A DNA stretch of 64,000 nt, taken from NCBI RefSeq assembly GCF_002865645.1, contig NW_020194600.1:688047-752046 (forward strand), written 5' to 3'. The position numbers were made by a program, and so were the translations under genes. The notes below the pieces were generated by a model. That model was given only the letters and a program-made list of their open reading frames with translations, made no database searches and was not told the DNA's origin. The DNA is from Hyaloscypha bicolor E (taxonomy: Eukaryota; Ascomycota; Leotiomycetes; Helotiales; Hyaloscyphaceae). Of the stretch, positions 1 to 11,129 are shown piece by piece. The stretch's first letter is position 1; every line of letters begins with the position of its first letter.

Positions 1-1340
1 CTATTCAAGAATTATTATATCTAATAATTCTACTTTATATTAAGAAGTTATAAAACTTTATTATAATAACCTAATAGCTAGATATTATAAAATAAAGAAA
101 ACTCTTAAGCTTTTTAGAAAATTCTAGTATTAAGAAAATATAGAAAAGAATATTCGTAATTATTATTAAGAATATAATATTTACTAGAGAATTAAGATAA
201 AGAAGTATTTACTATATAGTTTATTTAGTAGTTTATTATAGCTTAAGAAACCCTAAAATAAGATCTCTATAAATTTTATTATAGGTTTACTATTATATAA
301 GAACCTAATAAAAGATCTCGATTTTAATATAATTCTTATAATTATTAACTAGTATTCTAAAATAGTAAGATATATTATATATTATAAGACTATTAATTTT
401 CTAGAGCTTACTAAAATTATATAAGAATATGTTTTCTTAATCTTTAGCTTTTCTAATAAAATTATTTCTAATTAAGAAATAGTATTTACTAGCTAGTTCT
501 AGTTTATTTTCTATTTTTATTTAATATATAAATAGTATTTAAGTATAGCTTATTATTTTTAAATAAATAATTAGATAGAAAAGTAAAACTAGATTCTAAA
601 ATATTACTTAAAATATTATTATAATACTTAAAAAAATAACTAGATTAAGAAATTGTCTTTTATAGAATTTATATATAATAACTTAAAATATTAGGTTTTA
701 TAAAATATATCTTTTTATATATATTATAAATATTATTCTTAATTTCTATAAAATCCTAAAAATAGAATTATAGGGAAAATACTAGTTATATATAAGAAAC
801 TAGAAACCCTTAAAATAAAATAAAAAAAAGCTTAAGAATTTATAGTATTATATATAAAATAACCGGGAAATCTATTATAATAAATACTAGTTAGCTAAAT
901 ATTACTTTAAAAAAGCCTAGATAATACTATTAATAAAGAATATTAAATTTAAGGTAAAGAAGTTTAAACCAAAATTTATAGGTCTATTTAGGATCCTTAA
1001 ATATATTAGTAATTTAGTATATAAGTTAGAACTACTAAATATATATAATTATTTATATCTAACTTTCTATATTTTTCTCTTTAAAAAGTATATAATAAAA
1101 AAGAATTAGAAGCTATACCTATATTTCTCTAAAGAACTTCCGGAATTAATAGATAATAATAAAAAATAAGAATAGGAAATAGAAGCTATTATTAATTACT
1201 AATAAAATAATAAAAGTAAGAAGTAATAGTATTTAATTAAATAGAAAGCCTGGCCTAAAAATTATAATACCTAGTTATTTACTTTTCCTAATCTTAAAAA
1301 TTCCAAGAAACTTCTAAAATTATATAACTAAAATCATAAC
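1..1340 (+). pseudogene. Gypsy-B pol C-terminus: integrase tail and chromodomain (RIP-degraded)
   Basis: Read on the plus strand with frequent TAA/TAG stops, this region shows the end of a Ty3/Gypsy integrase, including the conserved stretch before the C-terminus (FISLFRILKYISNLVYKLEL in the second copy). At about 1175-1330 it shows a chromodomain with the core QYLIKWKAWPKNYNT. The chromodomain places the element among the chromoviruses, whose integrase chromodomain is thought to steer insertion toward chromatin marks. The same domain is at about 44945-45100 in copy 2. No functional protein can be made. Confidence 0.75.
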
Positions 1341-3042
1341 TTGAAATCCGAAACTATCTTTTAATAGCTTTTTAAGATTAAAAATAATTCTGGACTATTA
1401 AGAAAAAGATTACTTAAAAGAAAGAAAGAACCTAAATAACTAAGAAAAGACCCGGAATAATAATAGAAATACTTTTTTCCTAGGGTTTTTTTATTTATAA
1501 AGGTTTTCTAAAGTTTTATTAAGGCTTATAAGAATTATATTTAAATTATTAAAAAAAGATTCAGGATTAAGAAAGATTTATTATAGGTAAACTAGCTATA
1601 AGTATCTTAAATAAATAAATATTTCTAATTCCTAAAATAAGAATATTAAATACTAGCTCTATTTAGGACTTAATAAAGAATTAGCTAATACTTTCCGGAA
1701 TTCGCTTATTTCTTAACGAGATATAATTATATTATAATAGCTATATATATATTATAAAAGGCCCGAACTTCTAAAATTAGGTCCCGAATAACTATAAGTA
1801 TTATATTATTAGTACTTAAAATACTAGTAATAAACTATTTAGTAATCTTAGTAATAAGCTTAGTAATAAGATTAATATCTTAAAAATAAATATTATAGTA
1901 TTTTTTTAAAGAATTAGTAAGTACCTAAATATATTAGAAAAAACTCACTTTTAGAATACTAACCCAAATAGTATTATTATCTGCCTTATTAAAACAGAAA
2001 AAAGAATTCCGAAGCTTATTAGTATTTTTCTAGTTTTTAAAAACCCAATTAATAGTATTATTCTTATTAGTATAATATTATTTAGGATATGCTTTAAGAA
2101 ATTTCTTAAAGATTATAATAATATCTTTCCAGAACTAGTAAGCCTTTAATAAGTAGTAAGAAATCTGAAATTATATTAGCTTTAATAGATATTAAAGCTA
2201 AAGAACTTACTAATATATAAGACTTAGAACTCTTATTATAATAATTATAATTCTTCTTATTAGATACTATAATATATAAGATAAAGAGATTAATAAATAA
2301 ATACTTGAAATATTTCAAGTATTTACTAGTAATAGGAAAGAAGGCTATAAAGTTACTTTTATATTTATTATTATATAAATAAATAATAAAGTTAGAAAAA
2401 GATATTATGGAATTAATTAAAAATAATTAAAGAAGACTTAAAAAAGAATAAAAAAAGAGGCTAGAAAATAATAATAGAAAAAGTTATTATATATATAGTT
2501 ATTAAAAAGAAAGAAAGCATATAGTAATATAAAGAGGTTCTTTTATAGAGATAAAAAACTACCTAGATTAACTACTAGTTTTTATACTAGTCCTAATTAG
2601 AAATTAGTATAACTAATTAATATATGCTTCTAGAAGCCCGTAAATAATTTCTAGAACCTCAGAAATATATTTCTTATATAATTATTTATTAAATTCTTTC
2701 TATATAGTTATTTAGATTATTCTAATACGAGATCTAATAAGTAATATTAATTTCGTAGAATAGTACTTTAGTACTTTAAATCGAGCCAATTAGAATACTC
2801 AGATCCCAAACGAAATCATAATTACTAGCTAGCTCCTATACCTAGAATATAATTACTCTTCCTTCTCGCTTATTTAGCCCTAATCTAATTAGACGGTTTT
2901 TATATCTATTATTTAAATCATATTAGTAAAACTACTTCTCAAGATATTAGAAGTTTATCTCAATTAAATAATTAATTAATTAAATATTTACTAGAATAAA
3001 TTAATAAATCTTAGAGACAAGATCCTAGGAGAGAAATATAAT

Positions 3043-3340
3043 TATAATATATATAAAGTTATATATAACTTAAGGGCATATAATAAACCTCGGATATTAT
3101 AGGTATTAATTAGAGAGATTAGTAGTCCTTTAACTTTATAACTAATTACTATTTATATTATAAATATTAGACTTATAAATTACTAATTATATATATATTA
3201 TTGGGGCCTCCTATTTAGAGGAAGTTTCTTTAAACCTTATAAGAAAAATAAAGATTAGTTCTATACTAAATTTAATACTATAGTTTTATAATATACTAAT
3301 TTATTCTATTATCTTATTATTTACTAATAAATATCTTATA
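3043..3340 (+). repeat. Gypsy-B 3' LTR, copy 1 (298 bp)
   Basis: It has the same length and sequence as the two LTRs of the complete copy (39077-39374 and 46873-47170), differing mainly by C/T and G/A transitions. It begins TATAAT and ends CTTATA, consistent with original TG...CA termini after RIP. A purine-rich tract lies just before it (about 3026-3036), as expected for a polypurine tract. Confidence 0.85.
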
Positions 3341-5060
3341 TTATTTTACTAGTAATAGTAGTAATAATTCTTTAATTATTTATTATAAAATAAGTAATTA
3401 ATAGAAAAATATATATCTTATATTTTATTATTTTAATAAACTTTTTAGTATTTAGAACTTTAATTTTTTATAATTAAATCTAGTATTTCTATATTACTTT
3501 CCTAAAAAAAAAATTAGGAAATTAACCTAATAAAGCTATAAGAATTCAAGTATTATATTAATATAGTTTAGATTAAAATTATATAATATAAAGTATATAT
3601 TAGCCTTTCTTTAGTTTCCTAATATATTCTTAATAATAATCCTAAGAATATAATTTCTATATAAATAAATTCTTTTTCTTTCTAATAAAAATAAGGAAAT
3701 TATTTTTAATATTAATAAAATACTTATATTTAAAGCTAATCTTCTCTTTATATAATTAGCCTCTATATTTAAGTTAATTAATATTCTAATTCTTTACTTA
3801 CTTTTTCTTATCTTAATAATAATCTTAATTATTATTCTTGTTTTAAAAGCTTTATTTTCTATAATATAAATAAATATAACTATTATAGATTATATCTATT
3901 TCCTGGCTTCTTTAGTTCTAAATACTTATATAACTTATAGCCAGACTTATTATAATTATAGTAAGTTAGTTTCTCTTAATTAGGGCAAGTAGTAATATAA
4001 TAATTCTCTTTCTAATAAGTAAAGCAAATTATATCCGGTTTTATAAATCCTAATACGGGTATTATATTAGACTTTATTACTATATCTTTATTATTCCGGT
4101 TTTATAAATCTTATAATAGAAATATACTTCTTTTTTATTTCCCTTTATTATTTCTTTTCTTTTTTCTCTTATTTTCTTTCTTTTACTATCTTATTAGCTC
4201 TTTATTATATTTCCGTTAAATAAATAAATTCAAATTATTCTTAACTCTTATAATAATAGAAATAAGCTTTTTTCTCTTTTATAAAATATTTCCTTAATAA
4301 TTAATCTTATTCCGGATCTTTTATTTCAAGCTATTAAATAAGTTATTTTACTTTTATAGTAAATTCATATATCCTAAATTATCTAATAGGCTATTTAAGT
4401 AAGATATAAAGCTTTAAATACTCTAGCCTAGCTATTATTTAATATTTTTAAACTTAGTAAAAATATTATTACTATAGTTTTCCGGATTTAAGATAGAATT
4501 CTTTATAAACTTAATAAAGGTCTCTTAATTTATAATATTAATATCTACTAATTACTTTCTATACTTTTAGATATCCCTGGCTATATTCTTAAAATAGGAA
4601 GTATAATATATAACCTTTACTATATTAGTAGCCTATATAATTCTACTATTTTTATACTATTTTAACTTTACCTAATAAAAGAAGTTCTAGGCTTCTTTAA
4701 TACTCTTTCCCTAGTAAATGGGCAGTTCTCAGATTTTTAGAGCCTTCTAAACCAAGGGTACTACCAGAGATATAACGGGTTCTATACCGGGTATTTAAAT
4801 ATCTTTAAAATAATAGATCTGAGCTTCTAGCTCTTCTAGATCTTCTCTCTATTATATCTCTACTTCTAACTTAGTAATATAATAGTAAGCCGCCGCTAAT
4901 TTCTCCGTTATTATTATTCTACTAGCTAGTTCTAGGGGCGTCTGAGTTCTACTTCCTTTTCCTAATTAGGTAATATAAAGAGTACTTGACTAGGTACTCT
5001 CCTGGGTACCCGGTTGGATTACCCTAGTAGTAGTAGAGGCGCTTCTTCTAATTAATACTC
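3341..5060 (-). mobile_element. Gypsy-C LTR retrotransposon fragment (gag-protease part)
   Basis: The minus strand encodes a degenerate retrotransposon gag followed by the start of an aspartic protease, cut off at 3341 by the Gypsy-B LTR. RIP damage is milder toward 5000 than toward 3400. The rest of pol is absent from the window. The gag differs from those of Gypsy-A and Gypsy-B: two zinc knuckles are seen here, one in Gypsy-A. I therefore treat it as a separate family. Confidence 0.75.
3500..5040 (-). pseudogene. Gypsy-C gag-pro, degenerate
   Basis: Read on the minus strand from about 5040, a Gag-like helical region (about 4750-4300) is followed by two CCHC zinc knuckles with exact C-x2-C-x4-H-x4-C spacing. 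Knuckle 1 spans 3985-4026; its outer cysteines survive, while the second Cys and the His have become Tyr codons. Knuckle 2 spans 3922-3963; its Cys and His positions all read as Tyr. TGT/TGC to TAT/TAC and CAT to TAT are precisely RIP changes. Further on, around 3730-3690, a retroviral-type protease segment (EANYIKRRLAL) is readable. Gag would coat the element RNA; protease would mature the polyprotein. Confidence 0.7.
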
Positions 5061-5069
5061 TAGCTATTA

Positions 5070-5314
5070 ATATTTTTGTCTATTAATAGTTTAACTACCT
5101 TATAATGAACTGCTCCCTGAAGATTGGATTATGTCACGAGACCGGGTCTCTGGGCTTGGAAAGCAAGGTAGAGTGGCTCTATTCCGAGGATTCTAAACTA
5201 AAGAGAGAAGCTCTTGAGTACGGGAGCTTTGGTGTTCTAAATACTAGCCCCAGCCGCATGCGTCATCGCAATCACGTGACGCTAAATTTACTAGTGAAGC
5301 GGCAGAGCGTAACA
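5070..5314 (-). repeat. possible 5' LTR/leader of Gypsy-C
   Basis: This short GC-normal block lies immediately upstream (minus strand) of the Gypsy-C gag. On the minus strand it starts TGTTACGCTCTG, a plausible LTR terminus, and it sits where a 5' LTR and leader are expected. No second copy exists in the window, so ends and identity are inferred only. A 71-codon plus-strand frame at 5105-5320 lies inside it and I do not regard it as a gene. Confidence 0.3.
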
Positions 5315-5328
5315 AATTAATTAGAATA

Positions 5329-5633
5329 TAAGGCACATAATGGCAGGGTAATATATAAGTAATTAAGGTAAGTAAGCTATAGAGTAACGCTTGCAAGTAT
5401 AACTGATTCCAAGAATTAATTCCAATAAAAGACTAATTAATACCCCTCTCCAAAGCTAGGAGCGTCTCCCTATATATTCCCTAGTATTTAGCCAAGCCTG
5501 CGAAGCACTTTACTTAACTAGGAAACACGATCCCATGCGATCCGTACGATTCCGATCGCAAGCTTTACCCAAAATAGGAAACTAGATCCACGACATCTGA
5601 CACCTGTCCATGCGCCATTACGTATGCCCATTA
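5329..5633 (+). mobile_element. MITE-like repeat, copy 1 (about 305 bp)
   Basis: It is nearly collinear with the reverse complement of about 41955-42254. The two copies share both ends: the left end begins AAGGCACATAATGGC and the right end, reverse-complemented, reads TGGGCATACGTAATGGC, so the termini are imperfect inverted repeats. There is no coding potential. The copies differ mainly by transitions. Size, terminal inverted repeats and insertion into AT-rich target suggest a non-autonomous DNA transposon; the superfamily is not identified. Confidence 0.7.
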
Positions 5634-6790
5634 CAGGTATAGTATATACTAAAATCACAAAATCACTACCTTACAGGCGATTCTAGCCGTATTACAAGGT
5701 TAAAATGAATATAAAGTTATTAGAATATCGAAAATACTATGGGACATTATTATTTAATAGGATTTGTAATTATAATAAAGGGTTAATTAAAAGTCGATTT
5801 TTTTGGGGTGGGCGGATGGGGGTTTGGGCGGTTGGCTAGTGGATACTTCTAATATTCCTTGGCCAATGTATTCTCATCTCATGTATACATTCAGTTTATT
5901 AGCATCATCTTCAAACTCCTTCAGGAACGACCTCCTCAGCGATTTTCAATCTGCAAGGCGGCTGCAGGGTGCGGGAAGGGTCAGCCAAACTTTGGCCAAA
6001 AACCTTGCTATTCTGGTCAGGTCTAAAAACGATGAAAAATCTAGGACAATGCAGATCCGTTTGGTTTCAAGCTCAACACACGCCGAATGACTCCATCGGA
6101 TTGTCGAGTATGGTTTTCTGGAGGATTCAATAGCCAGTCTATTGATTTGACGGACTCGAGCGCAAAGCATGTCCCGCCGCCTTTGGTAGATACTTCGCCG
6201 CAATTAATATCTCACGCACATCCACCAAGTTGGAAACAGACGACCTTGAGGTATGAGCGAGCGACAAAAACCGAGCTTTCCTTCGCCTCAGTCAACCCTA
6301 GTGGATCGCGAACACTTCTCAAAATTCATTGAACTCTTGCCCCTCGCAGTGGGTTCAAGCTCCTAGTTTCCCGACAGCATCTCTAGAATTATCACAGCAT
6401 AGTCCCTGATCTACCCCACCACGGTCAATTCCCCGGCCTAGATATTTCATTCGACCTCTCATCATCAACCACTTCACCTCTGGCAGACCTCACCCCGGCT
6501 CACGCGGAAAGGGACAAAGCAGATCACATCTGCAACGACCTTGGAAGCTTTGCTGCCCTATACCTTGACTTAAATCACCTTGCCCTGGTGTCAAGTGTGT
6601 CTGTGATGAGGTGCAAGCGCAGTCGTTGGCAATTGCTAGATGCGGAGTGGCCTTACGCGTACAATCTGGGGGCGGTTAACCAATTACTCACGAGTCCAAG
6701 CCTTCAGTCGCTCGCTTCAATCCAAACGGCAAAAGTCCTTTACGTGGATCTCGCGTTCCCTTCAACACCCATTGGTTGCCAAATTCGAGC
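5634..6790. other. intergenic, no gene recognised
   Basis: Base composition is normal after about 5850. There are short overlapping open frames on both strands (for example 5803-6090 plus and 5946-6203 minus), but none has a recognisable motif or a convincing splice structure. I see nothing functional here. Confidence 0.5.
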
Positions 6791-8560
6791 CATGGCCATG
6801 CCGCTTTGTAAACTTTGCCAGAAGATCAGTAGACAGGACTGGAAAATCGTACCTCTAAAACCTGAGGGCGAATGGCTCCAACATCATCAAACTTACGGCA
6901 ACCTCTGCAAGTCAGCCTTAGAAGGATGGGGATTATACATTCTCCTCAAGAATGGTCCGCTGGACTGGGCCGGAACTCACGCAAACAAACTGTACAAATG
7001 GCGCAACGGGCCAGTTCCGCGAGTGGGGTCGGCCGCTTGCCAGACCTGATTCATGCCTCCTAAAGGATACTTCTTATTCCAAAGCTTTTTTTGTTGTACA
7101 GCATCAAACATATCCTGGAGACGGACTGGATATTCTGTCTAATAAAACTCTTCTGAGTGGGTTCTACTATCGCCGCGTGTACGTCGGATATTGGCGACGA
7201 TACCAGGGGTCCGGATTATGATTTTTCTGATGATGGTAATCATGGCCCATTCTTCCGATTCGAGACGCCGTCTTGTTAGTATCTGATTGTCAATCTTGTG
7301 GAGCAATTCTAATATCTTCTGCCGCAGACAACTCTCCCAAAACTCTACTCGGTTGATTGGAAGGCCTTTGTCACTCTCTCAACCTCGCTCAGGAATGGTT
7401 AGATCAATGCGTATCTGAACAAACAGAATGCATACAGCACAGCAACGCCATATCTTCAACTTGGCTATTGTCCATCTACTTTTCAGGGGGGGGGAGGCTC
7501 AAGTTCGACTTGTCGAGTCTCCCGACACGTCCGCCAAGAGGTATAGAGCACTGAGTCATTGCCGAGGAGCATATCAACCTCTATGTACAAACAAGGAGAA
7601 CTATGAAGCACATAAGCAAAGCATATTATTCCGCGACCTTCCAAAACCCTTCCAGGATGCAGTCACGGTCACCAAGCACCTTGGCGTAGAGTATCTTTGG
7701 ATCGATTCTCTCTGTATCATTCAGAATTCTGCCGAGGACTGGGAGCGCGAGTGCTCTCGAATGGCCAGTATCTACGCTGGCGCATTGGTTACAATTGCCG
7801 CCCCAGGTGCAACCGACAGTTCGAAGGGCTTTCTACATGACTACTTTCCAACTAAATACGGCTCTTTTGAACTCCCCTACAATAACAAAGACGAGCACTC
7901 CATCATCCCCACCACTATGGAATATTCCTCTTGGAGAAGGCAGAACATCATCTATGGATCTCATTCGCGCCTATTTACCAGAGGATGGGTCCTGCAAGAA
8001 AGACTACACTCTGAGCGCACTTTATCATTCCGGACCCGGCGCTTAGTGTGGGAATGAACGACGCATTGTCGTTCAGACGACCTGTATGATCCATATAACC
8101 CGAATCATATAAAACATTAACATGGTTAACAAGCGTTCAATCAGAAGTCTGGATAGCATCCCGATTGCCTTAGATTACGGTACGATCTTGTGCAGACATA
8201 CCCAGGTTGCGAGTTAAACAAGACGATCGACAGGCTCCCAGCACTTTCTGGCTTGGCCCAGGCTTTGTCACCAATCTTGAACGACACTTATGCAGTGGGC
8301 TTATGGATAAGCGACATTGACGCCGGACTAGCTTGGCATTGCTAACATGCCGTTGAGATATTGAGTCCCTACGTTGCGAGAGAGACATCAAGACGCTACA
8401 TTTCCAAAGACGACATTCCAGCCTCGGGAGCGCCTTCATAATCATAAGCATCCGCCAATTCCAAAGTACTCTTTCGCTCAAGAACCCGTAATCACATTGG
8501 GAACTTTGAAGTCCTTTCTATTCGCGCTACTCCAATAAGTTTAGACCCCTTTAGCAAAGT
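6791..8560 (+). pseudogene. HET-domain (heterokaryon incompatibility) protein, broken
   Basis: HET proteins trigger cell death when incompatible fungal strains fuse. The frame starting at 6791 has the N-terminal cysteine motif CKLCQKI and the segment HHQTYGNLCKSAL often seen upstream of HET domains. A further segment (LAQEWLDQCVSEQTECIQHS) is in frame at about 7384-7450, after a plausible intron at about 7277-7327. The HET domain itself is at 7500-8055: RYRALSHCRG, EYLWIDSLCIIQ, DWERECSRMASIYAGALVTI and TRGWVLQERLHSERTLSF. Damage: the frame must shift across a G9 run near 7487-7495, the usual LSYxWG motif reads LSHCRG, a stop follows RRLVWE at 8057, and the downstream segment LPALSGLAQALSPILNDTYA (about 8235-8295) is in another frame. 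A homopolymer sequencing error could explain one lesion but not all. Confidence 0.75.
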
Positions 8561-8947
8561 CGCCGGGGGCACGCTCTGTGTCCGTGTCAGGTTAAAGAGA
8601 GGCTTGGTGAAAAGGAGTTCCAAGAGACCAGCTAGAACACAAGATAGTCAAGCTTCACGACATGAGTGGTATAGATATCCGGATTGCGCAACTGCTGTTT
8701 GGCTATTCGAGGTATCCCTGCTACGTTGAGGATTGCGAGACTCTTGAAGTTGCGGCTCTCTTACTCATCCGACTATGACGCCTATACGAAATGGATTGGG
8801 CTAATAGTTTACAAAGTTTACAAAGTTGGCAATCATAGCAACTTCACTTTTGGGCATATTGGATTAGCATTTTGTCATAGTCCTTACGAGGGAGGTCGTG
8901 ATTAGTTTAATGACTGCGAGCAACAGACAATTGAGATTGTTTGAGTT

Positions 8948-9301
8948 TCAAATTCTAATATTAAAAGACGACCACCTTCCAGCAGTGGACACCTGAAAGC
9001 AATCAACAAGCACAGGCTTCACATTTCGATAAATGGGTTTCAAGCTTCCCGTCGGCCGTGGTCGACAGAGAGGATTCATGCATTCACACTCGCCTTCAAG
9101 CATGACATCAGTGGCCGCACAGGATGTTCCGGCGGTAACTCCGTTTAGGGTTGAAGCATACTTCGGTCGCATCGAAGCAGCTGTCAAACTGACAAACATA
9201 ATGAAGATAAGAAATGATCGACCTGGTCCATGACGAATGGGTGGCCCATCAGAATTCACGATCCAAGCCTCCAGTGACAATACATACGCGGGAGAGGTCA
9301 T
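8948..9301 (-). CDS. small cysteine-containing ORF, possible secreted protein
   Basis: The minus-strand open frame is 117 codons. A hydrophobic segment (SFLIFIMFVSLTAAS, residues about 29-43) is followed by a cysteine-bearing tail with C-A-A-T-D, ECEC and PLC spacing. If translation began at the internal Met near residue 35, or after an upstream splice, the hydrophobic segment would serve as a signal peptide, giving a small secreted cysteine-containing protein of about 80 residues. I recognise no family. It lies between a broken HET gene and a gene-free stretch, so it could equally be chance. Confidence 0.25.
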   Translation of the reverse strand: MTSPAYVLSLEAWIVNSDGPPIRHGPGRSFLIFIMFVSLTAASMRPKYASTLNGVTAGTSCAATDVMLEGECECMNPLCRPRPTGSLKPIYRNVKPVLVDCFQVSTAGRWSSFNIRI

Positions 9302-11129
9302 CCCCAGAAGGTTGGAACTTTACAACCGACTTCTGCAGCGATGATCTTCTCACATTCTCAACACAACCACCACCACCACCACCACCATCATAACTGACGC
9401 AATTCTGAACTCTGCGTGGGTGTTCGACCTCCGCCGAGCGCTCTCATGGTCGGCGATGCGGAACGGCAGGCGTCATCACTCGCTGCATTGCTGGGCGGGA
9501 CAGCCTTCATAACCTTGCAACGCAAAGCTGCCCCATGCGAAAGTTTGGCTGTGCTGTGGCTCACCAGAGGACGGAGTTATGTGGGGGAAGTCCTGTCTTC
9601 TGGCATGGGGGCACATGGCGGACTCCGGAGGAAAAGTTCTGCTGAAGGCTTTCGAATGTCTAGAGTAGCTGCCTCTCCGAAAGCCTTCATGTTCATGCCA
9701 CGATGTAGCGGAGACTTTCCCCAAGCTGTTGCTCGTGGGCGCGCACAGAGCCATCTCGACGCCCAGATGGCCCAATTTTAGATAGCGGCCGAGGCCGCGG
9801 TCGCTAAACAGGTGGGGTGTCCCGAGGAAGCATGGGTCAAAAGATTGGCCTTCTTGATCCTTGGTGAGCGTCCCGATCGGGCGGCATTGCTGCAAGGTTG
9901 AACATCTGCGATGTGTTAAGGGGCCCAATGACCTCGAGATCCGCAAGCCACCTTCCCGGGGGGCCTTGTGTGGATCCTTGGAGCCTCGCAGCCTTTCACT
10001 TCCGCACACTCTTCTTCCAAATCATGCTCTCAGCGAGTCAGCGGCGGTGTGCCAAAGCGGCTGAGACTCTGACTGAGCCGGGAGAAGGGAGACGGGAGAC
10101 GGGAGATGGTAGACGGCCAATCCTCAAAGCCTTTGGAGCTCCGTGCGTGCCCCTCCCCTTCTTCAGTATCGCTCAGCTGTTCTCAACTTCTCATAGGTGC
10201 TCGCTGGCATGCAAGTCATCCTAGTCATGCTACCAGAACGGGATCATGATATCCAAGACATGCCCCGCACCCGCGATGCGCCTTCAAAGTCGTCTCTTCA
10301 CTGTTCAGTACAGTAAGTATGATTTCACGGAGGTTGCTTCACTCGAGATGGTGAAGAACGCCAACGCCCCCCTGAAGAGAAAGACGTCCTCGATGCTTTG
10401 ACAACCACCATTTCGATTGTTCGAGCGCTCGAGCCTGATGAAGTCCGTTCTGGAAGCGGTAGGAACAATTGCCAATTTTGGGTTGAGGTGTGCAAATCCC
10501 ATGCATATGAGATGAGCCAGGCGACAGGCTTGTGCGACCCAGAAACTCATGTGGCGTGCTTGAGACCCTTCTCCACCGCCAGCCGCCCAGCATTCAGCCC
10601 CAGCCACAAAACTCCCCAAGCTTCAAGCTTCGTGATTCGATCAATGGGAATAATGGGTAACCTACGTGGCTCCCCAAGCCGAACCCTGCAAATAAGCTGA
10701 ATGAGATACTGGTGCATGTGGGTTCCTAGTATCCCGCTCTTATCAATAGTTTAATCGGGGATTCCCTGCAGGGCCACTTCGCAGCGGAGGGCCGGTGAGA
10801 CATGTGCATACATATTAGAAGAAATCGATTCCCCTCCATTCTTCTTCCTCCTTTCCCGTGATCTCATCAATCGGCTCTACTTTTAAGGTTATGAATTTCC
10901 CTTCGATCTTAGATCCCATTGAGTCATTCCGAATCGATTCTTTTGCTGCTGGATGCGCTCGACTCTCAGTCGGTCCCCTAAAATTGCCGAACTCGTAAGG
11001 TTTAGCTCTCGCCTTTGGCACCTCCCAACTTGACGTCTTTATTACTGTCAAACACCCAAACCTCGCAGCTTTGGGAGCAGTGACGCAACACGGCAACGAG
11101 AAAATCATACGTCGTTGTAGTTCGCTAGG
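9302..11129. other. intergenic / long upstream region of the DUF8004 gene
   Basis: No gene is recognised. There is a short (CAC)n tract at about 9367-9390. The open frames at 9416-9781 plus and 9476-10009 minus overlap each other on opposite strands and have compositions unlike real proteins. The 300 bp before 11130 may hold the promoter and leader of the following gene. Confidence 0.4.

Larger units (their letters stand above)
1..3340 (+). mobile_element. Gypsy-B chromovirus LTR retrotransposon, copy 1 (3' part, RIP-degraded)
   Basis: This stretch aligns along its whole length with the 3' half of the complete element at 39077-47170, beginning at about 43766 there. It contains the end of the integrase, a chromodomain, a long 3' spacer and the 3' LTR (3043-3340). 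The 5' half lies outside the window. The sequence is nearly devoid of CA and TG, and coding frames carry only TAA/TAG interruptions, as expected of RIP. At 3341 it abuts an opposite-strand Gypsy fragment, so it appears to have inserted into that element. The flank following the LTR is ttatt, but the matching left target duplication would lie outside the window. Confidence 0.9.

Noticed and set aside
2106..2318. 70-codon minus-strand frame in A+T-rich DNA, repeated at 45931-46143
   Set aside because: It lies in the spacer of two copies of the same retrotransposon; conservation follows from common descent and the composition is that of RIP-mutated DNA. Kept only as a low-interest observation.
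6588..7049. 153-codon frame taken as a full gene starting at 6588
   Set aside because: Family-like sequence begins only at the internal Met codons near 6791-6797; the upstream part is not conserved-looking and the frame is the first segment of the broken HET gene.
9476..10009. 177-codon minus-strand frame
   Set aside because: No domain, odd composition, and overlapped by an equally long plus-strand frame; no splice or start evidence.
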